DNA of 64,000 nt, taken from assembly GCF_016918735.1 (NCBI RefSeq), contig NZ_JAFFPR010000007.1:62001-126000 (forward strand). Reading direction: 5' to 3'. The position numbers and the translations under genes are program-made. The notes under the pieces were generated by a model that worked only from the letters and a program-made list of their open reading frames with translations, was not told the DNA's origin and made no database searches. Shown here one piece after another: positions 1 to 9,470 of the stretch. Origin of the DNA: Leptospira abararensis (GTDB taxonomy: Bacteria; Spirochaetota; Leptospiria; Leptospirales; Leptospiraceae). The first letter of the stretch is position 1. Each line of letters begins with the position of its first letter.

Positions 1-481
1 AACCTTCATCCCGATATTTCTTTAAAATCACTTCTTTCGAAAGAGTTACTTTCTTCGGAGTGATAACTTCATTTTCTTTTAAAGGAATCTTATCTCGTAA
101 GTCAGAAGGAAAAACTTCATCGGCCCCAATAAAATCAATGTCCTTCACCCGAGGTCTTTCTTTAACCACAACCAGGATTTTTACGCCATCTCCATCTGCT
201 TCCCCTTGGATATCAATATGGTAAAAGAATCCAGAAACAAAAAGAGCGCGCATATCCGCGTTCAAAAGGCCTTGAGAAAGCTGCATTCCTGGACGCATGT
301 CCATTAAATCCAAAATATCATCAGAAGAGGTATTGATATTCCCCTTAAATTCAACTTTGGTGATTACTTTATCTAAATATACAGAGCGGTTCGACCAAAG
401 GGATACCCACTCTGCCGAAACTAGTAAAAGGAGAGATAAAACAAATAGGCTTAAGAATTTTATTTTTTTTCGAATATTCAA
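1..481 (-). CDS. bamA: BamA/Omp85-family outer membrane assembly protein, N-terminal part only
   Basis: An open frame of 160 codons runs off the left edge, so the C-terminal barrel is not visible. It begins with a TTG at 481, a basic start (NIRKKIKF) and a hydrophobic signal segment (residues 8-22). It continues into POTRA-type sequence: VEFKGNINTSSDDIL near residue 45, then VVVKERPRVKDIDFIG near residue 110. BamA inserts beta-barrel proteins into the outer membrane. The gene starts 4 bases after the exbD stop and looks translationally coupled. No good ribosome site precedes the TTG and no better in-frame start exists. The Omp85 family is likely; BamA rather than another POTRA protein is inferred. 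Confidence 0.75.
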   Translation of the reverse strand, partial: MNIRKKIKFLSLFVLSLLLLVSAEWVSLWSNRSVYLDKVITKVEFKGNINTSSDDILDLMDMRPGMQLSQGLLNADMRALFVSGFFYHIDIQGEADGDGVKILVVVKERPRVKDIDFIGADEVFPSDLRDKIPLKENEVITPKKVTLSKEVILKKYRDEG

Positions 482-485
482 AAAA

Positions 486-917
486 TCACTTAGTTGTGCC
501 CTTTACCATTGCTAAGTTAAAGCGACTAACACCCGCAGCATTGACTGCATCGATTACCTTAACCACAACTTGGTAGGACGCACCACCATCTCCACGAATA
601 ATGACTTTGTTTTTTTTAGGATCTCTTTCTTTTTCAGGGCCGAGAAACCCATTAATTTTTTCAGTAAGGCCTTCTAACGGAACTGGCTCCGAACTTTGAT
701 CCAAATAAATTTTTCCTTGTTTATCAACAGTGATGACTAACTCATCCTTTTGTTTTTCTTTAGCTACGCTTGAAGAACGGGGTAACTCTACCTTAAGAGC
801 AGTATTTTTTTCCAATGTAGCATTCATCAAAAAGTAAATCACGATAAAGGAAATCACATCGATGAGAGGGGCAAGTTCGATGTTATTAAATGATTTTTGC
901 GCTTTGCGAAATTTCAT
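486..917 (-). CDS. exbD: ExbD/TolR-family biopolymer transport protein
   Basis: A 143-residue protein with one N-terminal membrane helix (about residues 15-33) carrying the conserved aspartate in APLIDVISF, the proton-channel residue of ExbD/TolR. A periplasmic domain follows. With ExbB it forms the inner-membrane motor that energises TonB- or Tol-dependent outer-membrane processes. It lies 9 bases after exbB and directly before the bamA-like gene, so a three-gene operon is likely. No tonB is visible here. Length fits the family. Confidence 0.88.
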   Translation of the reverse strand: MKFRKAQKSFNNIELAPLIDVISFIVIYFLMNATLEKNTALKVELPRSSSVAKEKQKDELVITVDKQGKIYLDQSSEPVPLEGLTEKINGFLGPEKERDPKKNKVIIRGDGGASYQVVVKVIDAVNAAGVSRFNLAMVKGTTK

Positions 918-926
918 TTCGTTTGT

Positions 927-1541
927 TTATTTGTTTAGGTGTGGTAACACCAAATCAGTTACGTTTTCCATTTCCGTAATTCTTTCCTCTTTCATTCGAG
1001 AAAAAAGATTATAAAAAACGTAAGCAGGAATGGCGATGGCAAGACCCATGGCAGTGGTAATCAATGCCTCTGAAATCCCAACTTCCGCACCTTGGGTTCC
1101 TGCCCCTTCTGCAAAGGAACGAACAATCCCGATGACGGTTCCAAGAACTCCGAGTAATGGACCAATCGTTGCAATGGTTCCGAGACCAGTTAGGTAACGT
1201 TCCATCAAATAAATTTGCCTGAATCCTTCTTGGCGGATGTCTTCTTCCCAAAACTGAATTCCCCGACGTTTGAGATCAAATGCCATGCGAAGGAGAACCG
1301 CTGCAGGAGACTGTACATCTTGACCGAGTACATCTTTTGCCTCATCCCATTTTTGTTCACGAGCGAGTTCTCTAACACGACGGAAATGGTCTTGTGGGAT
1401 CGCTTTTAGTCTCCAGTAATAAACAAGTCGTTCCACGATGATGGTAAAACCAACGATGGATACAAAGATGATTAAGATGGGAATGGTTTGCGGAGGAACC
1501 GAGGAAATGATTGAATCTGATTTGGCGAAAGGAAAAAACAT
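927..1541 (-). CDS. exbB: ExbB/TolQ/MotA-family proton channel protein
   Basis: A 204-residue inner-membrane protein. It has an N-terminal helix (about residues 18-37), a cytoplasmic loop (about 40-115) and two further helices. The second contains the family signature GLGTIATIGPLLGVLGTVIG and the third EALITTAMGLAIAIPAYV. These match the MotA/TolQ/ExbB proton-channel domain, which pairs with ExbD. It is the first gene of the presumed exbB-exbD-bamA transcript. The start ATG follows a GGGG-rich ribosome-site-like stretch. Confidence 0.88.
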   Translation of the reverse strand: MFFPFAKSDSIISSVPPQTIPILIIFVSIVGFTIIVERLVYYWRLKAIPQDHFRRVRELAREQKWDEAKDVLGQDVQSPAAVLLRMAFDLKRRGIQFWEEDIRQEGFRQIYLMERYLTGLGTIATIGPLLGVLGTVIGIVRSFAEGAGTQGAEVGISEALITTAMGLAIAIPAYVFYNLFSRMKEERITEMENVTDLVLPHLNK

Positions 1542-1616
1542 GAATGGGACCCCATTGAAGGATTACGAATAGAGTTTTCAGTCTTCCCTTTTTCGCCAAA
1601 TACTATTTTTACAGAG

Positions 1617-3326
1617 CTACCCTGCTTTTTTCATGAGTAGATCTGTGGCTGCTTTTAGCACCGCAGAGGTCAGCTGTTTGCCACCAATCATTCGAGCAAG
1701 CTCCCTTTTCCTTTCCTCAAAGTCGAGAATCGATGCAAAGGACACAGTCCTTCCACTTTCTTGCCGTTTTTCGATCTTAATTTGGTGATCTCCTGCTGCA
1801 GCCACCTGCTGAGTATGTGTAATCAACAGAATTTGCGAGTTTCGTGCTAGTTTTTTAAGCTTTGTTGCCATTGCTTCTGCCGCTTCACCCCCGAGTCCAG
1901 TATCCACCTCATCCAAAACCAACATTTGGGGAGAGGGAGCTTGTTTTCCGAGAACACTTCGAAGGGCAAGCATCACCCGAGATAATTCTCCACCGGAAGC
2001 CACCTTACGAAGGGGACGAGGTTTTTCTCCTGGATTGGCACTAAAATAGAATTCAATTTGGTCAAGGCCAGATTCAGAGAGAAAATAGGATTTGGATCCT
2101 TCTTCCACTTCCCCTTCTGGATTCTCTTCCCAACGAAGAACCACTTGGAGTTTTCCGCCCTCTAGGCCCAGATCAGCCATTTCCTTTTGGATATCTTCTT
2201 CAAATTGCGAGATTACATTGCGGCGTAACTTGGATAGTTGGAATCCGAGTTCTTTCATTTCTGTTAGGCATTGGTCTTTTTTGATTCGTAAAAAATCTTC
2301 GTCCCCTGCTTGTTCATTCCAACGTTCGAGTTCGGATTTTTTTTCTTCGAGTAGAAGATTGATCTCGGCTAGACTGACATTGTACTTTTTCTTTAACTTT
2401 TTAATCTCTTGGAGTCTGGACTGTACCATATCCAATCTCTCCGGACTAAAGAAGAGTTCCTCTTCTTCTTCCCTGATGACAGATTTGAGAGATTTTAATC
2501 TGTCATAGACTTCTTCCCATTCTTCTAACATTTCCTTTTTTTCCGGGATCAAAATGGAGACCTTCTGGATGGCATGGATAAGAGTCGGAAACACTTTTAA
2601 AATGGAATTTTCCTTCTCAGTCAATTCTTCTAAAACCAAACGGTAGTTCTCTGCTAGTTTTTCTCCATTGGCCAAAAGAGATTCTTCTGTAGAAAGAGTC
2701 TCATCTTCTCCTTCTTTGGGAGAAATGGATTCAATCTCTTCAATTTCATATTCGAGGATTTCTTTTCTTTTGAGCATGGTACGTCTTGTTTCTTCAAAAT
2801 CGGAAAGCTTTTGTTTCCAATGCCGATATTGTTGTAATGCCAATTTGAATTTGTATTTTAAGGACTCCAAATTGCCGTAACGGTCTAAAAATTCCAATTG
2901 GTTGGATTTTTCGAGTAAGAAGAGTTGTTCGTTTTGGCAATGGATCTCAGCCATTGTTTTTCCAAGTTCTCTTAAATGTGTGGTAGAGGCTAAACTTTCC
3001 CCAATTTTCACTCTAGCCTTCCCATCTTTCATCAGTTCTTTAGTAATAAGAATTTCATCTCCCGTATAACGAAAACCTTGTTCCATCAAATAATCTTTGG
3101 CCAAATTTTGACCAGTAAGAGATAGGACTGCCTGTAAAGAATACCTCTCTTTTCCTTGCCGGATATTGGCCGTAGAACAGCGCCCTCCAAACAGAGAGGC
3201 CAAGGCATCGAAAATTAAGGATTTTCCAGCACCGGATTCGCCAGTAAAGACGGTTAAGCCATCCGAAAGGGAAAGTTCAAGGGATTCGAAGAGTGCAAAA
3301 TCTTTAATTTTCAAATGTGTGATCAT
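1617..3326 (-). CDS. recN: DNA repair protein RecN (SMC-like ATPase)
   Basis: A 569-residue protein of full RecN length. Walker A is GESGAGKS (about residues 30-37). A long central region rich in Glu, Lys and Leu is the expected coiled coil (about 160-370). The signature/Walker B part near the C terminus reads ASGGELSRVMLALR and then MLVLDEVDTGLGGE. RecN is a cytoplasmic SMC-like ATPase that acts at double-strand breaks with RecA. An AGGAG ribosome site sits just before the ATG. A 21-bp inverted repeat lies about 30 bases upstream. Transcription is divergent from the patatin gene. Confidence 0.95.
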   Translation of the reverse strand: MITHLKIKDFALFESLELSLSDGLTVFTGESGAGKSLIFDALASLFGGRCSTANIRQGKERYSLQAVLSLTGQNLAKDYLMEQGFRYTGDEILITKELMKDGKARVKIGESLASTTHLRELGKTMAEIHCQNEQLFLLEKSNQLEFLDRYGNLESLKYKFKLALQQYRHWKQKLSDFEETRRTMLKRKEILEYEIEEIESISPKEGEDETLSTEESLLANGEKLAENYRLVLEELTEKENSILKVFPTLIHAIQKVSILIPEKKEMLEEWEEVYDRLKSLKSVIREEEEELFFSPERLDMVQSRLQEIKKLKKKYNVSLAEINLLLEEKKSELERWNEQAGDEDFLRIKKDQCLTEMKELGFQLSKLRRNVISQFEEDIQKEMADLGLEGGKLQVVLRWEENPEGEVEEGSKSYFLSESGLDQIEFYFSANPGEKPRPLRKVASGGELSRVMLALRSVLGKQAPSPQMLVLDEVDTGLGGEAAEAMATKLKKLARNSQILLITHTQQVAAAGDHQIKIEKRQESGRTVSFASILDFEERKRELARMIGGKQLTSAVLKAATDLLMKKAG

Positions 3327-3355
3327 ATAGACTCCTGTTTGCTATACATACAATT

Positions 3356-3376
3356 ACTACTTAACAAAAAAGTAGT
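3356..3376. promoter_or_regulatory. Inverted repeat between recN and the patatin gene
   Basis: Perfect 7-bp arms ACTACTT and AAGTAGT are separated by 7 bases. The element lies about 30 bp upstream of the recN start and 80 bp upstream of the divergent patatin gene. Size and placement suit an operator for a dimeric repressor, but no regulator is identified. It does not match the TTTG-N5-CAAA box I recall for Leptospira LexA. Confidence 0.35.
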
Positions 3377-3455
3377 CAATGAAATTTTTTAGAAATAAAC
3401 AAAAAACGAAATTTCTCTCTCTTTTGGTTTTGAAACTCTGGTGGAAGAGGCCCCC

Positions 3456-5162
3456 ATGAAAGATTTAGAAGGAAAAATTCACCTTGTCTCGAGCCTTCCC
3501 CTATTCCGAAGTCTCTCCAAAAAAGAAAAAGTTTGGGTGGCCGAATCGGTTCATATTGTCGAATCCGAACGCGAGGAAGTATTATTCACTGCGGGGGATA
3601 GCGACCGCAGTTTATTTTTAATTCTATCTGGTGGGATCAAATTGTTCCTTCCCAAAAAAGGGGAAGGAAAACGCGAAGAGGAAGTTCAATATCTAAAAAA
3701 AGGAGAATACTTCGGAATCCAATCCTTACTTACAGGTGAAAAACATAACCATACGGCTGTTACTGTTACCGAATCTAGATTTCTTGTATTGTCTCAAGCA
3801 GGCTTCCAAAAATTAATCCAGAAAATTCCTTATCTTTCCATCACCTTTTCCAAAATGCTCACCAAATCTCTTAGGAGTGAACTCCTCGGGGGACGAGAAT
3901 ACTTTCGCAATTCCGTAGTTTGCCTTGTCCATTCTGACCCAGTTGCCAAGGATCGTTTGGCCGAAGATTTAGTTCGGTCCATCGAAGAAGAGTCTGGGAA
4001 AAAATCAGTTGTCCTTCATTTTGCACAAAATGGACAAACGGAAAATCCTTACCTTAAATCTTATAAATTCAAAGATTCTGACCGAATCAAAGAAACTTTG
4101 GGTAAACACTATGCGAGCCATTCCTTTATTTTTTTAGAAGTGTTTCCCGACACAGAGGAAGAACTCAAACGTCTGTTAATTGATGAATCTGATCATATCG
4201 AGAACTATCTTTCCCCCGATAAAAAAATCAATCTTTGTGATTCCATTACCAATGAATCCAAGGAAAATGAAATTCTCTACCACGAAACCAATATCAGGGA
4301 TTTGATCGACCACGGAAAATGGGAAATCCATATCAGAAGGAAAGCAAGAGAACTTTCGGGAGTGCAAATCGGAGTGGCTCTAGGTGGTGGTGCTGCTCTC
4401 GGTCTTGCCCAAGTGGGAATCATGAAGGTTATGGAAGAAGAAGGCCTTGTTCCCGATATGATTGCCGGAACCAGTATCGGAGCTGTGATCGGTGCTTTTT
4501 GGGCCAGCGGACTCGGATACAAAGGTATCTTACCTCTGCTCGCGGAAATTGATAGTATCTTCAAAATGTTCAAACTTGTGGACTTGTCTTTTCCCGGCCA
4601 AGGACTTTTGCACGGAAAACATGTAAGATCCCTACTCGAAAAGTATTTGGGAGATTTGTATTTTGAAGACCTTCCCATTAAACTAAGGCTCATTAGCTGC
4701 GATATTTCCACAAGACAAGAGATCGTTCTCTCAGAAGGAAAAGTACTCGATGCCGTAATGGCAAGTATCTCTATCCCAGGTGTTTTTGTCCCACAACCCC
4801 AAGAAAACGGAAAAACTTATGTGGATGGAGGAATTGTAAATCCTCTTCCAGTATCCGCCCTTACTCATGAAGGTGTACAGAAGATCATCGCCATCAATTC
4901 TATGCCGAGCTCCAAAGATGAAATGAAAACAAACAAACTACTCAATTTGAATGTTTTGGATATCATTGTGAATAGTCTGTATTCCCTCCAATACCGGATT
5001 GGAAAGTACAGTGCTCAGGAAGCCGATGTTTATTTGAATCCAATTCTTCCCAATTCCAATTGGTTTGAGTTTTGGAGGAGTGCCGAGTTCATCCAACTAG
5101 GGGAAACTGTAGCGAAAAGTTCAATGGAGGAACTCAAACAACTGTTTAGCGAAAAAATTTAA
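3456..5162 (+). CDS. Patatin-like phospholipase with N-terminal cyclic-nucleotide-binding domain
   Basis: A 568-residue protein. Residues about 10-130 form a cNMP-binding/Crp-like fold (LFTAGDSDRSLFLILSGG, then KKGEYFGIQSLLTGE). A central Rossmann-like linker (about 140-285) follows. The C-terminal patatin domain (about 300-560) has the oxyanion GGGAALGL, nucleophile elbow GTSIG and catalytic-dyad DGG in VDGGIVNPLP. This is the neuropathy-target-esterase-like arrangement of a regulated serine lipase or lysophospholipase. I chose ATG 3456, just after GGAAGAGG, over an in-frame GTG at 3441. The 3' end overlaps the convergent cysteine-synthase-like gene by 4 bases. Confidence 0.88.
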   Translation: MKDLEGKIHLVSSLPLFRSLSKKEKVWVAESVHIVESEREEVLFTAGDSDRSLFLILSGGIKLFLPKKGEGKREEEVQYLKKGEYFGIQSLLTGEKHNHTAVTVTESRFLVLSQAGFQKLIQKIPYLSITFSKMLTKSLRSELLGGREYFRNSVVCLVHSDPVAKDRLAEDLVRSIEEESGKKSVVLHFAQNGQTENPYLKSYKFKDSDRIKETLGKHYASHSFIFLEVFPDTEEELKRLLIDESDHIENYLSPDKKINLCDSITNESKENEILYHETNIRDLIDHGKWEIHIRRKARELSGVQIGVALGGGAALGLAQVGIMKVMEEEGLVPDMIAGTSIGAVIGAFWASGLGYKGILPLLAEIDSIFKMFKLVDLSFPGQGLLHGKHVRSLLEKYLGDLYFEDLPIKLRLISCDISTRQEIVLSEGKVLDAVMASISIPGVFVPQPQENGKTYVDGGIVNPLPVSALTHEGVQKIIAINSMPSSKDEMKTNKLLNLNVLDIIVNSLYSLQYRIGKYSAQEADVYLNPILPNSNWFEFWRSAEFIQLGETVAKSSMEELKQLFSEKI

Positions 5163-6160
5163 TCTCTGTCTGGGGAAAGAATCACAATATTAAATGGATT
5201 TCTTTCGTTTCTTTCTGACTCGGGGATAGATTCAGAAAAACGAAGAGCTCCTGTGATTACCGTGCCTGTTGTGAGTCCCGCAAAGATTCCTTCTTTTTCA
5301 TAAAGGTCAGCTTGCAAGTGTAAGGCTTCGTCTTTTGTGACATGGAAGTAATGGTCTATGAGTTTGGGATCATAAACCGCGGGGAGTTGGATTCTTTCCC
5401 TTTCTTTCGGGTTGTCCGTTTTTCCATACTCCATAAAAGGTGAGTTTTGTTTTCCCGCAATGATGACTTTGACTCTGCGGTCTTGGGACTTTAAAAAACG
5501 ACCAATTCCCGTAATGGCCCCACCTGATCCAGGAGCAGAAATGACAGCCCCCACTTTTCCTTGCAGGTCTCGCCAAATCTCAGGCCCAGTGGTTTTGAAA
5601 TGAAAATTAGGATTTGCAGGATTGGAAGCCTCGTCGGGAATCCATCCACCTAACTTTTTGGCCTTTTCTTCGGCAAGCTCAGTCAGCCTACCGAACTCCG
5701 ATTCATTGGTCACAGTGACTTCGGCCCCATAACTTCGGAGGAGTTGAATTCTTTCTGGAGCCGTCTGAAGAGGAACCAGACAAAAGACGGGATAACCTTT
5801 TACCTTACCAATCCAAGTAAAACTAACGGAAGAAGAACCAGCTCCCACAAGGACCACAGACATTCCCTTCTTTAGTTTTCCTCTCCTTTCCGCATCCAAA
5901 TACATAGCAATGGCAGTTCGATCTTTAGCAGAACCTGTAGGATTTAAAAATTCGGCCTTCAGATAAAACTGCACCCCCGTATATTCAGAGCCAATTCGAT
6001 TCAATCGAATCAGCGGGGTATTTCCAATCAATTGAAGGATATTGTCGTGAATGGGTTTGGCAACGGAAAGTTCCTTTCCAAAGATACCTTGTACATTGTT
6101 TAAAGCCTGCAACAGACTGTTGCCAAGGTCATCGATGCCTTTGGAAATTGGATCTATCAT
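5159..6160 (-). CDS. Cysteine synthase-like PLP enzyme with altered substrate loop
   Basis: A 333-residue member of the CysK/cystathionine beta-synthase fold family. It keeps the PLP lysine (NPTGSAKDR, K79) and a phosphate-binding loop (GSGGAITG, about residue 211). The substrate loop that reads TSGNTG in CysK is replaced by GAGSSS at 106-111. The C terminus stops at SPDRD, where CysK continues as PDSGERYL. Canonical O-acetylserine sulfhydrylase activity is therefore doubtful. It follows the FKBP gene with a one-base stop/start overlap, and its end overlaps the patatin gene. Fold sure, substrate unknown. Confidence 0.82.
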   Translation of the reverse strand: MIDPISKGIDDLGNSLLQALNNVQGIFGKELSVAKPIHDNILQLIGNTPLIRLNRIGSEYTGVQFYLKAEFLNPTGSAKDRTAIAMYLDAERRGKLKKGMSVVLVGAGSSSVSFTWIGKVKGYPVFCLVPLQTAPERIQLLRSYGAEVTVTNESEFGRLTELAEEKAKKLGGWIPDEASNPANPNFHFKTTGPEIWRDLQGKVGAVISAPGSGGAITGIGRFLKSQDRRVKVIIAGKQNSPFMEYGKTDNPKERERIQLPAVYDPKLIDHYFHVTKDEALHLQADLYEKEGIFAGLTTGTVITGALRFSESIPESERNERNPFNIVILSPDRD

Positions 6161-6537
6161 TATTTTACTTTTATCAGTTCCACATCAAAGATCAGTGTTG
6201 AGTTGGCAGGAATGGGACCAATCGCACGGGCACCATAACCGTACTGGGGAGGAATGGTTAGTTTTCTTTTTCCACCTTCTTTCATTCCCACAATTCCTCG
6301 TTCCCATCCTTGGATCACTTGCCCTTGGCCTAATTGGAAACTAAAGGGTTCTCCACGATCCACAGAAGAATCAAATACCTTACCATTGGTCAACTTACCT
6401 GTGTAATGAACCACCACTGTAGTTCCGCGAATTGCTTCTCTTCCTAACCCTTGTTTGGTGTCCTGAATGAGTAGCTCATCTGCGAAAAGTCCTGTGGATA
6501 AAAACAAAAATCCGAGCGCCAGAGAAAACAGTTTCAT
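6160..6537 (-). CDS. FKBP-type peptidyl-prolyl cis-trans isomerase, exported
   Basis: A 125-residue protein: signal peptide ([19 protein letters not shown]) then one FKBP domain with [29 protein letters not shown] and [18 protein letters not shown], including the aromatic active-site residues. It catalyses proline isomerisation, probably in the periplasm. A longer frame reaches back into leuD, but the ATG at 6537 gives a clean signal peptide and is preferred. It lies 7 bases after leuD and overlaps the next gene by one base. Confidence 0.92.
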   Translation of the reverse strand: MKLFSLALGFLFLSTGLFADELLIQDTKQGLGREAIRGTTVVVHYTGKLTNGKVFDSSVDRGEPFSFQLGQGQVIQGWERGIVGMKEGGKRKLTIPPQYGYGARAIGPIPANSTLIFDVELIKVK

Positions 6538-6544
6538 AGATCGA

Positions 6545-7171
6545 TTATACAGACTTTGCATACAACCAGGGAACTTCTTTTTGGTTCTTTTCTTCAAATT
6601 TTTGAATAAAATCGGCTTTTTGGAGAGTGAGTCCGATGTCATCCAAACCATTAAGAAGACAATGTTTACGAAATGCATCCACTTCAAATGGATATTTTTT
6701 TCCCTCTTCCGTGATCACCACTTGGTTTTCTAAATCAATTTCCAAGTTTGCCCCAGGCTTTTTATCTATGGTTTGAAAGATTTCTTCTATCTGTGCTTCC
6801 GGTAGGACGATGGGTAACATTCCATTTTTAAAACAGTTATTATAAAAAATATCTGCATAAGAAGGAGAAAGAATGGAACGAAATCCATAGTCTTCCAATG
6901 CCCAGGGAGCATGTTCTCTGGAAGATCCGCAACCAAAGTTGTCCCGAGTGACAAGGATATTTGCCCCTTGGTATCTCGGTGCATTGAGAACAAATTCAGG
7001 ATTTGGTTTTTTTCCGGCATCATCTAGGAATCGCCAGTCATGGAAGAGGTGTTGACCAAACCCAGACCTTTCAATTTTACGGAGGAATTGTTTCGGAATG
7101 ATTTGGTCCGTGTCTACGTTTGCCTTATCAAGAAGGGCTGCGATTCCTTTCAATTTCGTAAATGCTTTCAT
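6545..7171 (-). CDS. leuD: 3-isopropylmalate dehydratase small subunit
   Basis: A 208-residue LeuD. The aconitase swivel-domain motifs are clear: [12 protein letters not shown] near residue 21 and [14 protein letters not shown] near residue 78. With LeuC it isomerises 2-isopropylmalate to 3-isopropylmalate in leucine synthesis. The related citramalate route to isoleucine in Leptospira also uses this enzyme. It starts one base after the leuC stop, so the two are co-translated. Length is normal. Confidence 0.96.
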   Translation of the reverse strand: MKAFTKLKGIAALLDKANVDTDQIIPKQFLRKIERSGFGQHLFHDWRFLDDAGKKPNPEFVLNAPRYQGANILVTRDNFGCGSSREHAPWALEDYGFRSILSPSYADIFYNNCFKNGMLPIVLPEAQIEEIFQTIDKKPGANLEIDLENQVVITEEGKKYPFEVDAFRKHCLLNGLDDIGLTLQKADFIQKFEEKNQKEVPWLYAKSV

Positions 7172-7172
7172 C

Positions 7173-8567
7173 TTATTTCCACTCCCGAATGTCTACAAAA
7201 TGTCCTTCTACTGCCACAGCCGCTGCCATGGCAGGCCCTACTAAATGAGTGCGTCCACCTTTCCCTTGTCTTCCTTCAAAGTTCCTGTTAGAAGTCGAAG
7301 CACAGCGATCTCCAGGAGAGAGAACATCATCGTTCATCGCAAGGCACATAGAGCATCCTGGGTTTCTCCATTGGAAACCAGCTTCCAAAAAGATTTTATC
7401 TAGTCCTTCTTGTTCGGCTTGTCGTTTCACACGGCCAGAACCTGGAACAATGATCGCTTCCACTTCTTTACTTACTTTCTTACCCTTAACAGTGTCTGCC
7501 ACTACCCGAAGGTCTTCGATGCGGGAGTTGGTACATGATCCGATAAATACTTTATTTACTTTCACATCGGAAAGTTTTTGGCCTGGTTTTAAATCCATAT
7601 AAGCCAAAGCGGACTCAGCTGATTTTTTCTGAATCGGATCAGCAAAATCAGATGGGCTTGGTACTGTTTGCGTTACAGGAATCACTTGGCCAGGAGAAGT
7701 TCCCCAAGAAACCATGGGAGCTATTTCATTTGCATTGAGAGTCACTGTTTTATCAAAGGTAGCACCGGCATCTGTTGCATACGCTTTCCACTTAGCAGCC
7801 GCTACTTCAAAAGCTTCTCCTTTCGGAGCAAAGTCTCTTCCTTTGATATAATTGATTGTTGTGTCATCTGGTGAAATCAGACCAGCACGAGCTCCCGCTT
7901 CAATGGCCATATTACAAATGGTCATACGACCTTCCATACTGAGAGAACGAATTGCCTCCCCTGTGAACTCAATTACAAAACCTGTCGCCCCATCAGTTCC
8001 AATTTTTCCAATGATCGCAAGGACGATGTCTTTTGCGGAAACCAGTGGCGATAGTTTTCCATCCACTCGGATTTCTAAAGTTTTTGGTTTCTTTTGGACA
8101 AGGGTTTGTGTGGCAAGGACATGTTCTACTTCCGAAGTTCCGATTCCAAAAGCAAGGGCACCAAAAGCACCATGAGTGGCCGTATGGGAATCACCACAAA
8201 CGATTGTCATACCAGGATGTGTGAGTCCAAGTTCTGGTGCCACCACGTGAACAATTCCATTGTCCGGATGATTGATATCAAATAATGTAATTCCGTTTTC
8301 TTTACAATTGTCCATTAGCGTTTGCATTTGAAGGACAGAGATGGGATCCACAGATTTCCAATCACGAGTCCTTGTAGAAACGTTGTGGTCCATAGTAGCA
8401 AATGTAGCATCCGGTCGACGCACTTTTCTATTGGTTAATTTTAAGCTTTCAAAGGCCTGCGGGCTTGTTACCTCATGGACAAGGTGTCTGTCAATATAGA
8501 TGAGGCAGGTCCCATCATCCTCGTGGACCAAATGGTCATTCCAAATCTTCTCAAACATGGTTTTCAT
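7173..8567 (-). CDS. leuC: 3-isopropylmalate dehydratase large subunit
   Basis: A 464-residue LeuC. It starts at [14 protein letters not shown] and carries [15 protein letters not shown] and [11 protein letters not shown], whose cysteines hold the 4Fe-4S cluster. Other family motifs are [13 protein letters not shown] and [12 protein letters not shown]. It forms the catalytic heterodimer with LeuD. The open frame extends far upstream over the lipoprotein gene, but the ATG at 8567 follows a GGGGGAG ribosome site and matches family starts. The leader holds a small GGACAT/ATGTCC hairpin of unknown meaning. Confidence 0.96.
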   Translation of the reverse strand: MKTMFEKIWNDHLVHEDDGTCLIYIDRHLVHEVTSPQAFESLKLTNRKVRRPDATFATMDHNVSTRTRDWKSVDPISVLQMQTLMDNCKENGITLFDINHPDNGIVHVVAPELGLTHPGMTIVCGDSHTATHGAFGALAFGIGTSEVEHVLATQTLVQKKPKTLEIRVDGKLSPLVSAKDIVLAIIGKIGTDGATGFVIEFTGEAIRSLSMEGRMTICNMAIEAGARAGLISPDDTTINYIKGRDFAPKGEAFEVAAAKWKAYATDAGATFDKTVTLNANEIAPMVSWGTSPGQVIPVTQTVPSPSDFADPIQKKSAESALAYMDLKPGQKLSDVKVNKVFIGSCTNSRIEDLRVVADTVKGKKVSKEVEAIIVPGSGRVKRQAEQEGLDKIFLEAGFQWRNPGCSMCLAMNDDVLSPGDRCASTSNRNFEGRQGKGGRTHLVGPAMAAAVAVEGHFVDIREWK

Positions 8568-8644
8568 AACTAGACTCCCCCACTTCCAGTCATAACTCGG
8601 ACATGGGGTGGTATGTCCAGGGAATTTGAAAAAATAGAGCAGTT

Positions 8645-9466
8645 CTAAGGAGTTTGCACAGTGGAACCGTCCACATAGGTTCCGGAGATTCCTGAACAAT
8701 GCACAGCAGCAGTTCCGGCACCCCCTGTCATAGGTGCTGTGTATACACTGATGATATAACCAACACTGGCCTGAGTCACTTTGCAGGAACCTACAACGCT
8801 GGTCTCTGTGCACTTAGAGGTTTGTTTGGTTCCTGATAGGCAACTCGTTAGGTAACCATAATAATTTTGACAGACCCCAGAACCGAGTTCACAGGCAAAT
8901 TTAAAGGTCTTCGTTGACCCGCCATTCAGAAGGTCAGAAAGATCCGAATCGGATACAGTTTGTACAGGTGTTCCATCTGTCAGAACCGTAAGGGGGTTTA
9001 CTACCGCGCTTTCCTTTTGGTAGAGGTAGATCAGATAACTTCCGGCTTTGGAAAAAGTGATCACCGTTGCAGGAGAATCTACTTTGGAATATTCCGTGCC
9101 ATCTTTTGCCAATACAGCAGAAGATAGATCTAAAGGACAACTGGTCGAAACATAAAGGGAAACTTTCGCATAACGAGAGAGTACGACGCGGGTCCCAATT
9201 TGCGCTCCGGCAATTTGCATGACCGCATAATAAGTATCACCAGCTAAAGAAAAAGAAACTGATTTGGAGGTAGTTGTGATTCCGGTGTAACCAGCTTTAA
9301 TTTGAGTTCCGAGTCCTGCTACCGTACAACCGTCAGCACCCGATTCTTTGGCGAGTAAAAGGGAAGTAGTTGCATCATTCTTAGAAGTTTCTCCAGAACA
9401 ATGAACGGAAAATAAAAATATAAGGGCTAAAAAAATACCGAAAGTTATTTGTATTTTCCGAACCAT
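8645..9466 (-). CDS. Putative lipoprotein of unknown function
   Basis: A 273-residue protein with a type II signal peptide. A basic start (MVRKIQ) and hydrophobic run end at LFSVHC, a spirochaete-style lipobox with Cys about residue 18. The mature part is rich in Ser, Thr and Gly, and the C-terminal half holds many Cys residues, suggesting disulfides in the periplasm or on the surface. I recognise no family. The start follows GAGGAAGG. The gene lies 4 bases after the FHA gene stop and is probably the last gene of the envelope operon. Confidence 0.75.
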   Translation of the reverse strand: MVRKIQITFGIFLALIFLFSVHCSGETSKNDATTSLLLAKESGADGCTVAGLGTQIKAGYTGITTTSKSVSFSLAGDTYYAVMQIAGAQIGTRVVLSRYAKVSLYVSTSCPLDLSSAVLAKDGTEYSKVDSPATVITFSKAGSYLIYLYQKESAVVNPLTVLTDGTPVQTVSDSDLSDLLNGGSTKTFKFACELGSGVCQNYYGYLTSCLSGTKQTSKCTETSVVGSCKVTQASVGYIISVYTAPMTGGAGTAAVHCSGISGTYVDGSTVQTP

Positions 9467-9470
9467 AACA

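Noticed and set aside
6538..6687. 50-residue N-terminal extension of the FKBP protein
   Set aside because: It reads through the end of leuD in a different frame. The internal ATG gives a perfect signal peptide.
8568..8813. Upstream extension of leuC over the lipoprotein gene
   Set aside because: The extra 82 residues are unlike LeuC, rich in Cys and His, and are the antisense-frame reading of the lipoprotein gene end. A good ribosome site precedes ATG 8567.
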